Shown: positions 18,445 to 27,164, numbered from the stretch's first letter. The stretch: DNA of 64,000 nt from Geminocystis herdmanii PCC 6308 (GCF_000332235.1 NZ_CM001775.1:365630-429629); one strand, 5' to 3'. Translations and numbers: made by a program. The notes: generated by a model from the sequence alone, not told the origin.

Positions 18445-19770
18445 TTAAGGGAGGGTAATTCTAAACCATGCGCCTTTGGTGTCAGGATGGTTATGGGCGG
18501 TTATTGTGCCTTGATGGGCTTCGATGATTTGTTTAACAATGCTTAAGCCTAAACCACTTCCTTCCCTTCCATTCCTTACCCTTGATTTATCCCCTCGGTA
18601 AAGTCGATCGAATATATAAGGTAAGTCTTTTGTGTTAAATCCTGTTCCTGAATCAATTAAGTTAATTTCTAAGAATTGATCATCATAATTAATGCCTTTT
18701 ATATTGACTTGAACAGTGATTATACCTCCTTTAGAACTATGTTTAATACTATTGTCAAATAAATTAACAAAAACTTGAGTTAAACGGTTAATATCCGCAG
18801 AAATAATTATCTTTTCTTCTCCTTGATATTTTAAGAAAATTTGTTCTTGATCTGCTAATATTTTTAGTGATTGCCAAGCAGATAAAATTAATTGTTTTAA
18901 ATCTAATTTCTGAAATTTTAACGTCTCATAAGGATTTTTTTCTAAAGTAGAAATTTCTAACCAATTTTGTACTAAATCGATTAAACGATTAATTTCTTGA
19001 GACATTTGTTGTACCCAAATTTTACCCCTATCATCGGTATATTTAAGTAAGGTTTCTGCTAGTAAAGACAGAGAAGTTAAAGGAGTCCTTAATTCATGAC
19101 TTAAATCTGAATAAGCCTCATCTCTACGAGTTGATAATTCTTTAATTAATTGTTGATTTTCAATAAAAATACTAACTTGCCCTCCGGGTAAGGGATAACT
19201 ATAGGCTTTAAGAAATACAGGTTTATAGTTTTCTATTTCCAGATTATTTTCTTCTTCTAAAATATAATTTGTGGTGGGGAAAAACTGCCATTCTATAACT
19301 AATTTTTGTCCTGTTTTACGAGTTTGTTGAATTAATTGATCTAATTCATAGGAGCGAACTAACTCTAAAAATAACCTCAATATTTCAGGATTCCAACGCT
19401 GAATAAATAAGAGTTCTTTTGCTTCTTCATTACACTCTATTAAGCAATTTTCTTCGTTAATTCTTAAATACCCTAGGGGAATTTTTTTGATTAAATAATG
19501 ATGAAGGTCTAGTTCTAATTGTGTATAATAACAACGGTTATTCAGCAAGTTAACATTGCGCCTTACTTGAGCTATTTTTGATAATGAATTTACAGGCTCA
19601 AATTGTGATAAGGAATCTAATATATCTGTTAATTGAATATTGATTTGATAATATTTCCATAGACAAATAAGTAAACCAATACTCAAACCACATAAAAAAT
19701 ATAACATTTTTGACAACTTCCTATTCTGCCTTATAAGTAGCAGTGTAAAATTAACTGTATATTTTTTCAA
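18445..19770 (-). CDS. Membrane-associated sensor histidine kinase (PhoR/SphS-like)
   Basis: Sensor kinase of 441 residues. An N-terminal transmembrane helix (about 22-40, LYFLCGLSIGLLICLW) is followed by a PAS-like region (about 95-210, YLRINEENCLIECNEEAKELL), a HisKA helix with the phosphorylated His in SDLSHELRTPLTSL (about 223-228) and a HATPase domain with N box (FVNLFDNSIKHS), G1 (IDSGTGF), F (YIFDRLYRG) and G2 (GREGSGLGLSIVKQI). The architecture and the SHELRTPLTSL...AETLL segment resemble the cyanobacterial phosphate sensor SphS; the signal is not proven. A PhoB-like response regulator lies 4 kb away. The start could be at the Met about 21 codons in. Confidence 0.85.
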   Translation of the reverse strand: MKKYTVNFTLLLIRQNRKLSKMLYFLCGLSIGLLICLWKYYQINIQLTDILDSLSQFEPVNSLSKIAQVRRNVNLLNNRCYYTQLELDLHHYLIKKIPLGYLRINEENCLIECNEEAKELLFIQRWNPEILRLFLELVRSYELDQLIQQTRKTGQKLVIEWQFFPTTNYILEEENNLEIENYKPVFLKAYSYPLPGGQVSIFIENQQLIKELSTRRDEAYSDLSHELRTPLTSLSLLAETLLKYTDDRGKIWVQQMSQEINRLIDLVQNWLEISTLEKNPYETLKFQKLDLKQLILSAWQSLKILADQEQIFLKYQGEEKIIISADINRLTQVFVNLFDNSIKHSSKGGIITVQVNIKGINYDDQFLEINLIDSGTGFNTKDLPYIFDRLYRGDKSRVRNGREGSGLGLSIVKQIIEAHQGTITAHNHPDTKGAWFRITLP

Positions 19771-19897
19771 AGTTCGTAGTGAAGGCTTTAGCCGTTATAA
19801 ATAAACAATAAGTCTTCAATAGCTGACTATAAAAATACCAATAATTTTGAGCACCTACTTATTTAAGGATACCTATCTATTTTGTCATTTTTTTACC

Positions 19898-20491
19898 TCA
19901 AATTTTGACGATAATTTTAATTAAATTATCAATAACTCTCTCAGGAGAAATAGGAATAACAATATTTCCCCCTAGTATTTCCTGTGTAATAACATAGTGA
20001 ATTAAAGTATAAACAAAAATAACTGCGATCGCCTCTGGGTCATCTAATTGTAAGTCATCACAGTTCGAGAGATACTTAGTTAAAGTTGCCATGGCAGGTT
20101 TACAAACATTCTCCAAAAATATTTGGGTTAATTCTGGTTGATTTTTGGCTTCAGTAACAATAATGTGTACAAAAGCTAAATATTGTGGATCACTAATTTC
20201 TTGAATAATTCTTTGTGCTAATTGCCTCAAAACAAATTCTGGTTTTCCCTGTAGTGGCTTACCCCAAACTAACTGAAATTCTTGGGTTGCCACTTGTTTA
20301 ATCAAGGCTTTAAATAAACTTTCTTTATCGCCAAAATGACTATATAAAGTCTGCTTAGAAACCCCAGATGCTTGGGCAATTTTATCCATACTCGCCCCCA
20401 CATAACCAAATTCCAAAAATTGGGATAATGCCCCTTTAAATATTTGCTCGGCTTTTGTTTGAGTTTTTTTTTGTTGATAATTAGAAATCAT
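19898..20491 (-). CDS. TetR/AcrR family transcriptional repressor
   Basis: A 197-residue TetR regulator. The N-terminal HTH (about residues 10-60) reads TKAEQIFKGALSQFLEFGYVGASMDKIAQASGVSKQTLYSHFGDKESLF, the standard pattern. The C-terminal ligand domain contains PEFVLRQLAQRII and resembles the TetR_C type that accompanies efflux operons. It is divergent from the devBCA-like operon and the intervening 145 bases hold an inverted repeat overlapping a promoter. That arrangement strongly suggests that it represses devBCA and its own gene, relieved by an unknown ligand. Confidence 0.88.
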   Translation of the reverse strand: MISNYQQKKTQTKAEQIFKGALSQFLEFGYVGASMDKIAQASGVSKQTLYSHFGDKESLFKALIKQVATQEFQLVWGKPLQGKPEFVLRQLAQRIIQEISDPQYLAFVHIIVTEAKNQPELTQIFLENVCKPAMATLTKYLSNCDDLQLDDPEAIAVIFVYTLIHYVITQEILGGNIVIPISPERVIDNLIKIIVKI

Positions 20492-20585
20492 TTTTTTATT
20501 TTATGCCCTAGAGTATCAAAAATTTGGAATTTGCAATAGATAATGTCTTCCTATCACCCTATCACTGATTACCTATTTTTTATTG

Positions 20586-20618
20586 TTGACAATATCATAC
20601 CATACCGTCTAGTATGAT
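20586..20618 (+). promoter_or_regulatory. devBCA promoter overlapped by TetR-type operator
   Basis: TTGACA at 20586-20591 and TAGTAT at 20610-20615 (18-base spacer) form a plausible promoter toward devB. An inverted repeat ATCATAC-N11-GTATGAT (20594-20618), with an inner CATAC-N6-GTATG (20601-20616), covers the spacer and the -10 box. This is the size and position expected of an operator for the divergent TetR regulator. Confidence 0.7.
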
Positions 20619-20663
20619 TATTAAATAAATTAAATTTTGCAGTTTACTATAACTCAGAACAAA

Positions 20664-21962
20664 ATGAGCGAAAATACCTCTGTTTTTCGAGACAACGGTA
20701 AAAAGTGGGTAATAATTTCTACGGTGTTAGGAATAGTCACTTTGATTAGTACAACCGTTTATTTTCTGCAAAAAGGGAGTTTTCAAGCACAACCCGATAC
20801 CCCTATAGTCGAAAAAGCCTCCATAACTGCCATAAGTGCTTTAGGTAGAATTGAGCCTCAAGGAGAAATCATTAAAGTAGCCGCAAATCCTTCTATGTCT
20901 GGCGCTAAGGTTAAATCTTTAATGGTTTTAGAAGGTAGTATGGTCAAAAAAGGAGATATAATTGCTATTACTTCTGATTACGATACTAAAAAAGCTGAAT
21001 TGAATAGTGCGCAAAAAGATTTAGAAGTTGCTCAAGCTAATTTAGCGATTATCAAAGCTGGTGCGAAAGAAGGAGAGATTAATGCTCAAAAGTCCACCAT
21101 TGAGAGATTAAATGCTCAATTAACGGCACAAAAAGAAGTCGATAGGGCAAAAATTACTCGTTTACAAGCTCAATTAGTAGCTGAAAAAAAAGAAAGACAA
21201 GCAACGATCGAAAGAGTACAAGCAGAATTAAATAATGCCCAAAGTGAATTAAGCCGTTATCAAGAGTTAGTTAAAGAAGGAGTTATTTCTCAATCAGATT
21301 TTGAAACTAGGCAATTAACCGTTGAAACTACCAAAAAACGCTATCAAGAGTCTGAGGGAAGTTATCAAAAAACTGTCACTACCATCACCGAAGAAATTCG
21401 GGAAATAGAAGCCCTAGCCTTACAAAATGTTAATACTTTAACTAAACAGGTTAAAGAAGCCGAAGCACGGTTAGAAGAAATTTCCGAAATTAGAAAAGTT
21501 GATGTTGCTAAAGCCGAAGCCGAAGTGCAAAAAGCCTTGTCAATGGTTAATCAAGCTACCGTAGAGTTAAATCTAACACAAATCAAAGCCCCCAATGATG
21601 GGCAGGTGATTGACATAAAAGCCTATGAAGGTGAAACCATCGACAATGCTGAGGGAGTAATTGAGATGGCTAACACGAAACAAATGTTAATTATTGCAGA
21701 AGTTTATGAAAGTGACATTAGTAAATTAAAGTTAGGACAAAAAGCCATAATTAAAAGTGAAAATAATAGTTTTCCTGATTCTATTACTGGTAATGTCGTA
21801 CATATTAGTAGCAAAATTGGCAAAAAAGATGTCTTAGAAACTGATCCCGCCGCCAGTGTTGATGCGAGGGTTGTGGAAGTAAAAATTGCCGTTAATCCTC
21901 AAGATAATAATATCATTAATAACCTTATTTATTCACAAGTTTTAGTACAAATTTTATTATGA
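20664..21962 (+). CDS. devB: DevB-type membrane fusion protein (HlyD family)
   Basis: Periplasmic adaptor of a DevBCA-type ABC exporter, linking the inner-membrane pump to an outer-membrane TolC-like channel. The protein has one N-terminal transmembrane helix (about 13-33), a lipoyl/barrel-sandwich half-motif (ALGRIEPQGEIIKVAANPSM...VKSLMVLEGSMVKKGD), a long alpha-helical hairpin (about 110-280, rich in Glu, Lys, Gln and Ala) and the second lipoyl half (IKAPNDGQVIDIKAYEGETI). The frame is also open from a TTG at 20637, but the ATG at 20664 (MSENTSVF) looks the better start. Its stop overlaps the devC start (TTATGA), so the two are translationally coupled. Confidence 0.88.
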   Translation: MSENTSVFRDNGKKWVIISTVLGIVTLISTTVYFLQKGSFQAQPDTPIVEKASITAISALGRIEPQGEIIKVAANPSMSGAKVKSLMVLEGSMVKKGDIIAITSDYDTKKAELNSAQKDLEVAQANLAIIKAGAKEGEINAQKSTIERLNAQLTAQKEVDRAKITRLQAQLVAEKKERQATIERVQAELNNAQSELSRYQELVKEGVISQSDFETRQLTVETTKKRYQESEGSYQKTVTTITEEIREIEALALQNVNTLTKQVKEAEARLEEISEIRKVDVAKAEAEVQKALSMVNQATVELNLTQIKAPNDGQVIDIKAYEGETIDNAEGVIEMANTKQMLIIAEVYESDISKLKLGQKAIIKSENNSFPDSITGNVVHISSKIGKKDVLETDPAASVDARVVEVKIAVNPQDNNIINNLIYSQVLVQILL

Positions 21963-23110
21963 AAATACCTTTAGCTTGGTTACAATTAAGCCGAGAAAAA
22001 ATTAGATTATTAATTGCGATCGCAGGTATTAGTTTTGCTGATATTTTGATGTTTATGCAGTTAGGATTTAAAACAGCATTACTAAACAGTGCAGTAAGAG
22101 TTCATGAACAAATCAAAGGAGATGTTTTTTTACTAAATCCTCAATCAGATGCTTTAATTGCTATGAAAAGTTTTTCTTCTAGGCGTTTATATGAGGCTTT
22201 AGCAGTGGAAGGAGTCGAATCAATCAATCATCTTCATATCGGTTTTGGCATCTGGAAAAATCCAGAAAATCAATCAACTAGACAAATTATGGTAATGGGA
22301 TTTAACCCAAAAGATCAACTATTTACCCTACCCGGAGTTGCCAAAAATCTTGAGCAATTAAAATTATCTGATGTGGTTTTATTTGATGATAAATCAAGAC
22401 CAGAATTTGGAGCTATTTCAGAACTTTTTAACACTGGAAAAACTGTCAAAACAGAAATTGATAGCCGAAAAATTATCATCGGTGGTTTATTTTCTATAGG
22501 CTCAAGTTTTGGTGCAGATGGTAATTTAATTACCAGTGATTTAAACTTTTTAAGAATGTTTCCTAACAGAAATAAAAACTTAATTGATATTGGAGTAATT
22601 CAATTAGCTAAAAATACTGATAAAGAGGCAGTAATTAACAGTTTAAAACAAAAATTTAATAGTGGTGATGTGGTTGTTTTATCAAGAGAAGAATTTGTTC
22701 AATATGAACGAGATTATTGGGAAAATAGCACTGCTATTGGCTTTATTTTTACCCTTGGGGCTGGAATGGGTTTAGTAGTTGGTATTGTTATTGTTTACCA
22801 AATTCTTTATACTGATGTAGCTGATCATTTACCCGAATATGCCACTTTAAAAGCAATGGGTTACACGAACAATTATTTATTAATTCTTGTTTTTCAACAG
22901 GCAATTATTTTAGCTTGTGTTGGTTTTTTGCCCGGTTTAGGTATCTCTATGTTTCTTTATAATGGGGCAGCAGGGGCTACGGGTTTACCGATTTTTATGA
23001 CTAAATCTTTAGCTTTTTCTGTCTATATTTTAACGGTTATTATGTGCTTTTTATCAGGTGCGATCGCCGTTAATAAACTAAAATCTGCTGATCCTGCGGA
23101 CATATTTTAA
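21959..23110 (+). CDS. devC: DevC-type ABC exporter permease
   Basis: Inner-membrane permease of 383 residues of the DevC/FtsX-MacB fold. It begins IPLAWLQLSREKIRLLIAIAGISFADILMFMQLGFKTAL, the typical DevC start with its first transmembrane helix, then a periplasmic domain (about 50-255) and three C-terminal helices (about 263-290, 310-335 and 350-372) around YATLKAMGYTNNYL, the coupling segment. In heterocyst formers DevBCA exports glycolipids; in unicellular strains the substrate is uncertain. It overlaps devB by four bases and is followed by devA after 49 bases. Confidence 0.88.
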   Translation: MKIPLAWLQLSREKIRLLIAIAGISFADILMFMQLGFKTALLNSAVRVHEQIKGDVFLLNPQSDALIAMKSFSSRRLYEALAVEGVESINHLHIGFGIWKNPENQSTRQIMVMGFNPKDQLFTLPGVAKNLEQLKLSDVVLFDDKSRPEFGAISELFNTGKTVKTEIDSRKIIIGGLFSIGSSFGADGNLITSDLNFLRMFPNRNKNLIDIGVIQLAKNTDKEAVINSLKQKFNSGDVVVLSREEFVQYERDYWENSTAIGFIFTLGAGMGLVVGIVIVYQILYTDVADHLPEYATLKAMGYTNNYLLILVFQQAIILACVGFLPGLGISMFLYNGAAGATGLPIFMTKSLAFSVYILTVIMCFLSGAIAVNKLKSADPADIF

Positions 23111-23159
23111 TGATTAAATATTCCTAACTATTCTGAAAAATAACCAGATAATAAAAATT

Positions 23160-23876
23160 ATGTTAACCACAAATCCACAATTAATTATACCTGATGAACA
23201 AAAAAATAATCAAGTAGTAGAAATAAAAAATTTAGACTTTTATTTTAGGAGTAATAACATTGAAAAACAAACCCTTTTTGACATTAATTTAACTCTCAAA
23301 AAAGGGGAAGTAGTTATTATGAAAGGTCCTTCAGGCTCTGGAAAAACCACTTTATTAACCCTTATGGGGGCATTAAGAACGGCTAATCATGGTAGCCTTA
23401 AAGTGTTTGGGAAGGAGTTAATTCAGGCTAATAATAATCTCTTGATAGAAACTAGGCGCAATATTGGTTATATTTTTCAAGCTCATAACCTCTTAAAATC
23501 CTTAACGGCAAGACAAAATGTACAAATGTCTATGGAGTTACACCCAGAATTTTCTGCCAAAGAAGTGAAAGAAAGATCGATCGCTATGTTACAAGCAGTA
23601 GGATTGGGCGATCGAATTAATTACTATCCTGAGAATCTTTCAGGGGGGCAAAAACAAAGAGTAGCCATAGCTAGGGCATTAGTATCTCATCCAAAAATGG
23701 TTTTAGCAGACGAGCCTACGGCAGCCCTTGACAGTAAATCTGGTCGTGATGTGGTCGAAATTATGCAAAAATTAGCAAAAGAACAAGGTTGCACAATTTT
23801 GATTGTCACCCATGACGATCGAATTTTAGATGTAGCAGAGAGGATTATTGAACTAGAAGACGGAAAACTGAAGTGA
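23160..23876 (+). CDS. devA: DevA-type ABC exporter ATPase
   Basis: ATP-binding subunit of 238 residues completing the exporter. Motifs: Walker A GPSGSGKTT (about 57-65), Q-loop IFQAHNLL, signature LSGGQKQRVAIARAL, Walker B MVLADEPTAALD and H-loop VTHD. It belongs to the MacB/LolD-like group. The three genes read in the same direction and are very likely one operon under the TetR-covered promoter. An outer-membrane TolC partner is not in the window. The gene converges with the response regulator; three CATTCCT repeats lie between them. Confidence 0.9.
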   Translation: MLTTNPQLIIPDEQKNNQVVEIKNLDFYFRSNNIEKQTLFDINLTLKKGEVVIMKGPSGSGKTTLLTLMGALRTANHGSLKVFGKELIQANNNLLIETRRNIGYIFQAHNLLKSLTARQNVQMSMELHPEFSAKEVKERSIAMLQAVGLGDRINYYPENLSGGQKQRVAIARALVSHPKMVLADEPTAALDSKSGRDVVEIMQKLAKEQGCTILIVTHDDRILDVAERIIELEDGKLK

Positions 23877-23930
23877 TTTGTCATGGGTGATGTTTTAATT
23901 CTCAATTCCTCATTCCTCATTCCTCATTAA

Positions 23931-24683
23931 TTAACCAAATCTGTAACCAAATCCCCGTACAGTGATTAAGTACTCAGGATTACTAGGGTCTTTCTCTAGT
24001 TTTTCCCGTAGCCAACGAATATGCACATCAACGGTTTTAGTATCCCCTAAAAAGTCTGCGCCCCAAATATTTTCAATTAATTGCTCTCTATCCCATACCC
24101 TTTTAGGATAGGTCATAAATAGCTCCAATAAACGAAACTCTTTAGGTGACAAGTTAACTTCCTCCCCTCTGACGATAACTCTACATTCATCGGAAAATAG
24201 GGTAATATCTTTATATTGGCGGACAGATTCTGGGGTAACATTGTTAAAGGAATTACGGCGTATTAAGGCTCGACAACGGGCGACTAATTCCCTCATACTA
24301 AAGGGTTTTGTTAAGTAGTCATCAGCACCAACCTCTAATCCTAAAACTCGATCGGTCTCTGCCGCTTTTGCGCTTAAAATTAAAATAGGGATCATATTGC
24401 CACGATAACGGAGTAAACGACAAATATCTAAACCGTTAACTTCGGGTAACATCAAATCCAAAATAACCATATCAATATTATCCTCTGAGCTTGGCAATTG
24501 CTGACGCTCAAGGATGTTTAATGCCTCTCTACCGTTACTGGTTTTGATTACCTCATATCCTTCCTCCTCCAGATTTAAGGCAATCATATTCCTGATCAAT
24601 TCTTCATCTTCAATCAATAGAATACGACTCGATGATTGTATTCTTTCACGGACATTGATACTCGGTAAGTCCAGAGTCAACAT
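23931..24683 (-). CDS. OmpR/PhoB-family response regulator (SphR-like)
   Basis: Two-domain response regulator of 250 residues. The receiver (about 20-140) has the acidic pair in LLIEDEE, the phosphoacceptor Asp in VILDLMLPEVNG (about 76), LILSAKAAETDRV and KPFSMREL. The winged-helix DNA-binding domain (about 155-250) shows LSPKEFRLLELFMTYPKRVWDREQLIENIWG and VDVHIRWLREKLEKDPSNPEYLITVRGFGYRFG. The sequence resembles PhoB/SphR more than RpaA or RpaB. It may be the partner of the PhoR/SphS-like kinase 4 kb away, but the genes are not adjacent. Its promoter region holds a tandem repeat array. Confidence 0.88.
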   Translation of the reverse strand: MLTLDLPSINVRERIQSSSRILLIEDEELIRNMIALNLEEEGYEVIKTSNGREALNILERQQLPSSEDNIDMVILDLMLPEVNGLDICRLLRYRGNMIPILILSAKAAETDRVLGLEVGADDYLTKPFSMRELVARCRALIRRNSFNNVTPESVRQYKDITLFSDECRVIVRGEEVNLSPKEFRLLELFMTYPKRVWDREQLIENIWGADFLGDTKTVDVHIRWLREKLEKDPSNPEYLITVRGFGYRFG

Positions 24684-24747
24684 AAAAAATCTCTACATTT
24701 TGTTCTCTACTAACATATATAGCAGAATTTTTGACAATGAACAACAA

Positions 24748-24801
24748 ATAGTGAATAGTTTATAGTGAATAGTGAATAGTGAATAGTCAGTAGTGAATAG
24801 T
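24748..24801. repeat. Tandem nine-base repeat (TAGTGAATA units)
   Basis: About five imperfect units of TAGTGAATA in direct order in the space between the divergent response regulator and tadA. At about 24830-24853 a second run of (TTCTTAA)n follows. There are no spacers, so this is not a CRISPR array. Confidence 0.8.
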
Positions 24802-24858
24802 TGTTAATTAATATACTCAATGGTAATCGTTCTTAATTCTTAATTCTTAATTCAACCC

Positions 24859-25320
24859 ATGTTAGAGTTAGAAAATCATCAATATTGGATGAATGAGGCG
24901 TTAATTTTGGCAAAAAAAGCAGGAGATGAAGGGGAAATCCCTGTAGGTGCGATCGTAGTCGATCGAGCTAACAAGATCATATCTTCGGCTTATAATCAAA
25001 AAGAAAAAACCCAAGATTGCACTGCCCATGCGGAAATATTAGCTATCCGTAAAGCCTGTGACAAGTTGGGTACTTGGCGTTTAAATGAATGTAGCTTATA
25101 CGTTACCCTTGAGCCTTGCCCCATGTGTGCTGGAGCAATTATCCATGCCCGTCTGAAAACCTTAATTTATGGCGCAGATGACTTTAAAACAGGAGCGATT
25201 CGTACCATTTTAAATATTCCAGATAGTAACGCATCCAATCATCATTTAGAGGTTTTTGCAGGTATAAAAGAGACTGACTGTCGAAATTTATTGACATCAT
25301 GGTTTGAATCTCGGCGCTGA
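24859..25320 (+). CDS. tadA: tRNA-specific adenosine deaminase TadA
   Basis: Converts adenosine 34 of tRNA-Arg(ACG) to inosine, an essential wobble modification. The 153-residue length fits. Zinc and catalytic residues are clear: HAE at about 57-59 (His ligand and proton-shuttling Glu) and PCPMC at about 86-90 (two Cys ligands). The N-terminal helix NHQYWMNEALILAKKAGDEGEIPVGAIVVD and later ARLKTLIYGADDFKTGA are typical of TadA as opposed to cytidine or guanine deaminases. Monocistronic. Start ATG at 24859 follows tandem TTCTTAA repeats. Confidence 0.95.
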   Translation: MLELENHQYWMNEALILAKKAGDEGEIPVGAIVVDRANKIISSAYNQKEKTQDCTAHAEILAIRKACDKLGTWRLNECSLYVTLEPCPMCAGAIIHARLKTLIYGADDFKTGAIRTILNIPDSNASNHHLEVFAGIKETDCRNLLTSWFESRR

Positions 25321-25370
25321 TGTCACTCATAAAATGTGAGAGTATAATGAAAAAGAATATAGCAGATTAA

Positions 25371-25862
25371 ATGTGGACTAACTTTTTATCCTTGTTACCA
25401 TCAACATTGGTGACAGTATTATTGATAACCATAGCATTTTTAAGATTTTATGACCAAACCGACTTCCAAATCCTCGGATTTATCGCCGAACCAAGAATCT
25501 GGAGCAATCGACTCACTGTGGCAGCCATCGTGGCTACAGTGGCTAATTTCGGCGTTGACTGGTACCGTCGAAACCGAGAAACAAATCGCTTGGCTCAAGA
25601 AGAACAACGAAGAGCTGAGGAAATACAACGAAGAGCTGAAGAAAAGCAACGAAGAGAGGAAGATGAGGCACGAAGAGTGGCTCAAGAACGAAGACAAATA
25701 TATCGAGAGCTTGAGGCAAGAGAACGATCGACTCGCCGAGCTAGAATCGAAACTCGATGCCGTCTTGGGCAAATCCGCTATCAACTCGAACCCAATGAAG
25801 TCCACCGACAAGAGTTAATCAATATTATTGCTATCTTAGAAGAATATGGTAATACTTTTTGA
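25371..25862 (+). CDS. Conserved cyanobacterial membrane protein with charged coiled coil
   Basis: A 163-residue protein of unknown function. One or two N-terminal hydrophobic segments (about 5-22 and 47-62) flank the stretch RFYDQTDFQILGFIAEPRIWSNRLTVAAIVATVANFGVDW. A Glu/Arg/Gln-rich helix of repeated EEQRRAEE-like units follows (about 75-130), and the protein ends in a compact CRLGQIRYQLEPNEVHRQELINIIAILEEYG domain that I associate with small cyanobacterial proteins. It is the better-supported frame in this stretch because it has a TM start and a structured end. A second long frame overlaps it on the same strand. Confidence 0.7.
   Translation: MWTNFLSLLPSTLVTVLLITIAFLRFYDQTDFQILGFIAEPRIWSNRLTVAAIVATVANFGVDWYRRNRETNRLAQEEQRRAEEIQRRAEEKQRREEDEARRVAQERRQIYRELEARERSTRRARIETRCRLGQIRYQLEPNEVHRQELINIIAILEEYGNTF
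25450..25818 (+). CDS. Overlapping +1-frame ORF, candidate second protein
   Basis: A 122-codon frame on the same strand, embedded almost fully in the 25371-25862 gene and shifted by one base. Its translation (MTKPTSKSSDLSPNQESG..., a Trp-rich LWQPSWLQWLISALTG segment, then KKNNEELRKYNEELKKSN-like heptads) looks protein-like. The purine-rich GAAGAGCTGA repeats encode coiled-coil-like sequence in more than one frame, so the helical part can arise by chance. The N-terminal 45 residues are harder to explain that way. Reported as possible only. Confidence 0.3.
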   Translation: MTKPTSKSSDLSPNQESGAIDSLWQPSWLQWLISALTGTVETEKQIAWLKKNNEELRKYNEELKKSNEERKMRHEEWLKNEDKYIESLRQENDRLAELESKLDAVLGKSAINSNPMKSTDKS

Positions 25863-26035
25863 CTAAATCACAAACTCATTAAGATTATGAATAAATTCGA
25901 TTTTTGTATATAATAACTCAGTAAACTTTTTTGTATTGTCTTAGGTTCGCTATTTATTACATATTGGATTGAAAAAAATCCGTCCCAAAATATGATGCGA
26001 TCGAGCTTAATGTTGTCTAGTATTTTGAAATAGTC

Positions 26036-27154
26036 ATGAATAGATTTTTAGTGGGCGATGCTGTACCTTGGTTTCAGTGTCAAAGCTCAACTAATCCTAA
26101 GTTTAACTTCAATTCCATTGCCGGGCGTTATGTAGTACTAACTTTTTTCGGCTCGGCGGGTAACGAAAAAGCCTTTAAAGTTTTATCTTTTTTCCGTCAA
26201 CAAATAAGAGATAAATTTAATGATAGTCATTTATGTTTTTTTGGTGTCAGTATCGATCCTCAAGATATTGAATTAAAACGTGTTCAAGACATGATCCCCG
26301 GTATTCGCTTTTTTTGGGATTTTGATTTTCAAGTTAGTAACCTTTATGGCGCATTACAATCGAGTCAAGATAATATCATTGGCTATGCTCCTTTTACCCT
26401 AATACTTGATCCTTCCTTGCGAGTCATTGGCAATATTCCCCTCGTCGATGCTGATAGCCATAATCGATCGATCGAACAAATCATCCATCAATTACCCTCA
26501 GTAGATGATTATGCACAAGTACCCTTATGCGCCCCGATACTAATAGTACCCCGGGTTTTTGAACCAGAATTTTGTCGATTATTGATTAACCTATATAACG
26601 AAAACGGTGGAAATGAATCGGGATTTATGCGAGAAAGAGACGGTAAAACCATCGGTATTCAGGATCATAACTTCAAAAAAAGAAAAGACTATAATATTGA
26701 ATCAGAAGACGTTAAAACAGGCATAAGACAACGTTTGAGCCGAAGATTAGTGCCTGAAATTGCCAAAGCCTATCAATTTCAAGTGACTCGTATAGAAAGA
26801 TATATTGTCGCTTGTTATGACAGCAACTCTGGAGGATTTTTCCGCCCTCACCGAGACAATACCACCAACGGAACAGCCCATCGCCGTTTTGCCGTAACTA
26901 TTAATTTAAATGCAGAAGAATACGAAGGGGGAAATTTACGATTTCCTGAATTTGGCTCAAAAACCTATCGAGCGCCAACGGGAGGCGCAGTGGTTTTCTC
27001 CTGTTCTTTGCTCCATGAAGCGACACCTGTAACAAAAGGAACTCGCTATGCAACTTTGCCATTCTTATACGATGATGAAGGGGCAAAAATAAGAGAGGCG
27101 AATCAACAATTTTTGGCGAATCAAGTTATTAATCTCAATAAATCCAAAACCTAA
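26036..27154 (+). CDS. Peroxiredoxin-like domain fused to 2OG-Fe(II) prolyl 4-hydroxylase-like domain
   Basis: A two-domain protein of 372 residues. The N-terminal part (about 1-160) has a thioredoxin/peroxiredoxin fold: GDAVPWFQC, YVVLTFFGSAGNEKA, FFGVSIDPQD, YAPFTLILDPSLRVIG. The usual peroxidatic Cys position (after the TFF strand) is occupied by Gly-Ser-Ala, so classical peroxidase activity is doubtful. The C-terminal part (about 175-355) is a P4H-type dioxygenase with iron ligands His and Asp in RPHRDN (about 270-272), distal His in LLHEATPV (about 326) and the 2-oxoglutarate-binding Arg or Lys in KGTRYA. The target protein is unknown. It is a single gene with no operon partner. Confidence 0.8.
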   Translation: MNRFLVGDAVPWFQCQSSTNPKFNFNSIAGRYVVLTFFGSAGNEKAFKVLSFFRQQIRDKFNDSHLCFFGVSIDPQDIELKRVQDMIPGIRFFWDFDFQVSNLYGALQSSQDNIIGYAPFTLILDPSLRVIGNIPLVDADSHNRSIEQIIHQLPSVDDYAQVPLCAPILIVPRVFEPEFCRLLINLYNENGGNESGFMRERDGKTIGIQDHNFKKRKDYNIESEDVKTGIRQRLSRRLVPEIAKAYQFQVTRIERYIVACYDSNSGGFFRPHRDNTTNGTAHRRFAVTINLNAEEYEGGNLRFPEFGSKTYRAPTGGAVVFSCSLLHEATPVTKGTRYATLPFLYDDEGAKIREANQQFLANQVINLNKSKT

Positions 27155-27164
27155 TACCTAACAC

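Noticed and set aside
23931-24683. Identification of the response regulator as RpaB
   Set aside because: The receiver and linker sequence (for example LILSAKAAETDRV) differs from RpaB and is closer to PhoB/SphR types.
24748-24801. CRISPR-like array
   Set aside because: The repeats are contiguous nine-base units without spacers, and no cas gene is present. No array was found anywhere in the window.
25440-25811. Antisense ORF over the coiled-coil gene
   Set aside because: Its Ser/Phe/Leu-rich translation is what results from reading purine-rich repeats backwards. No supporting start or family match.
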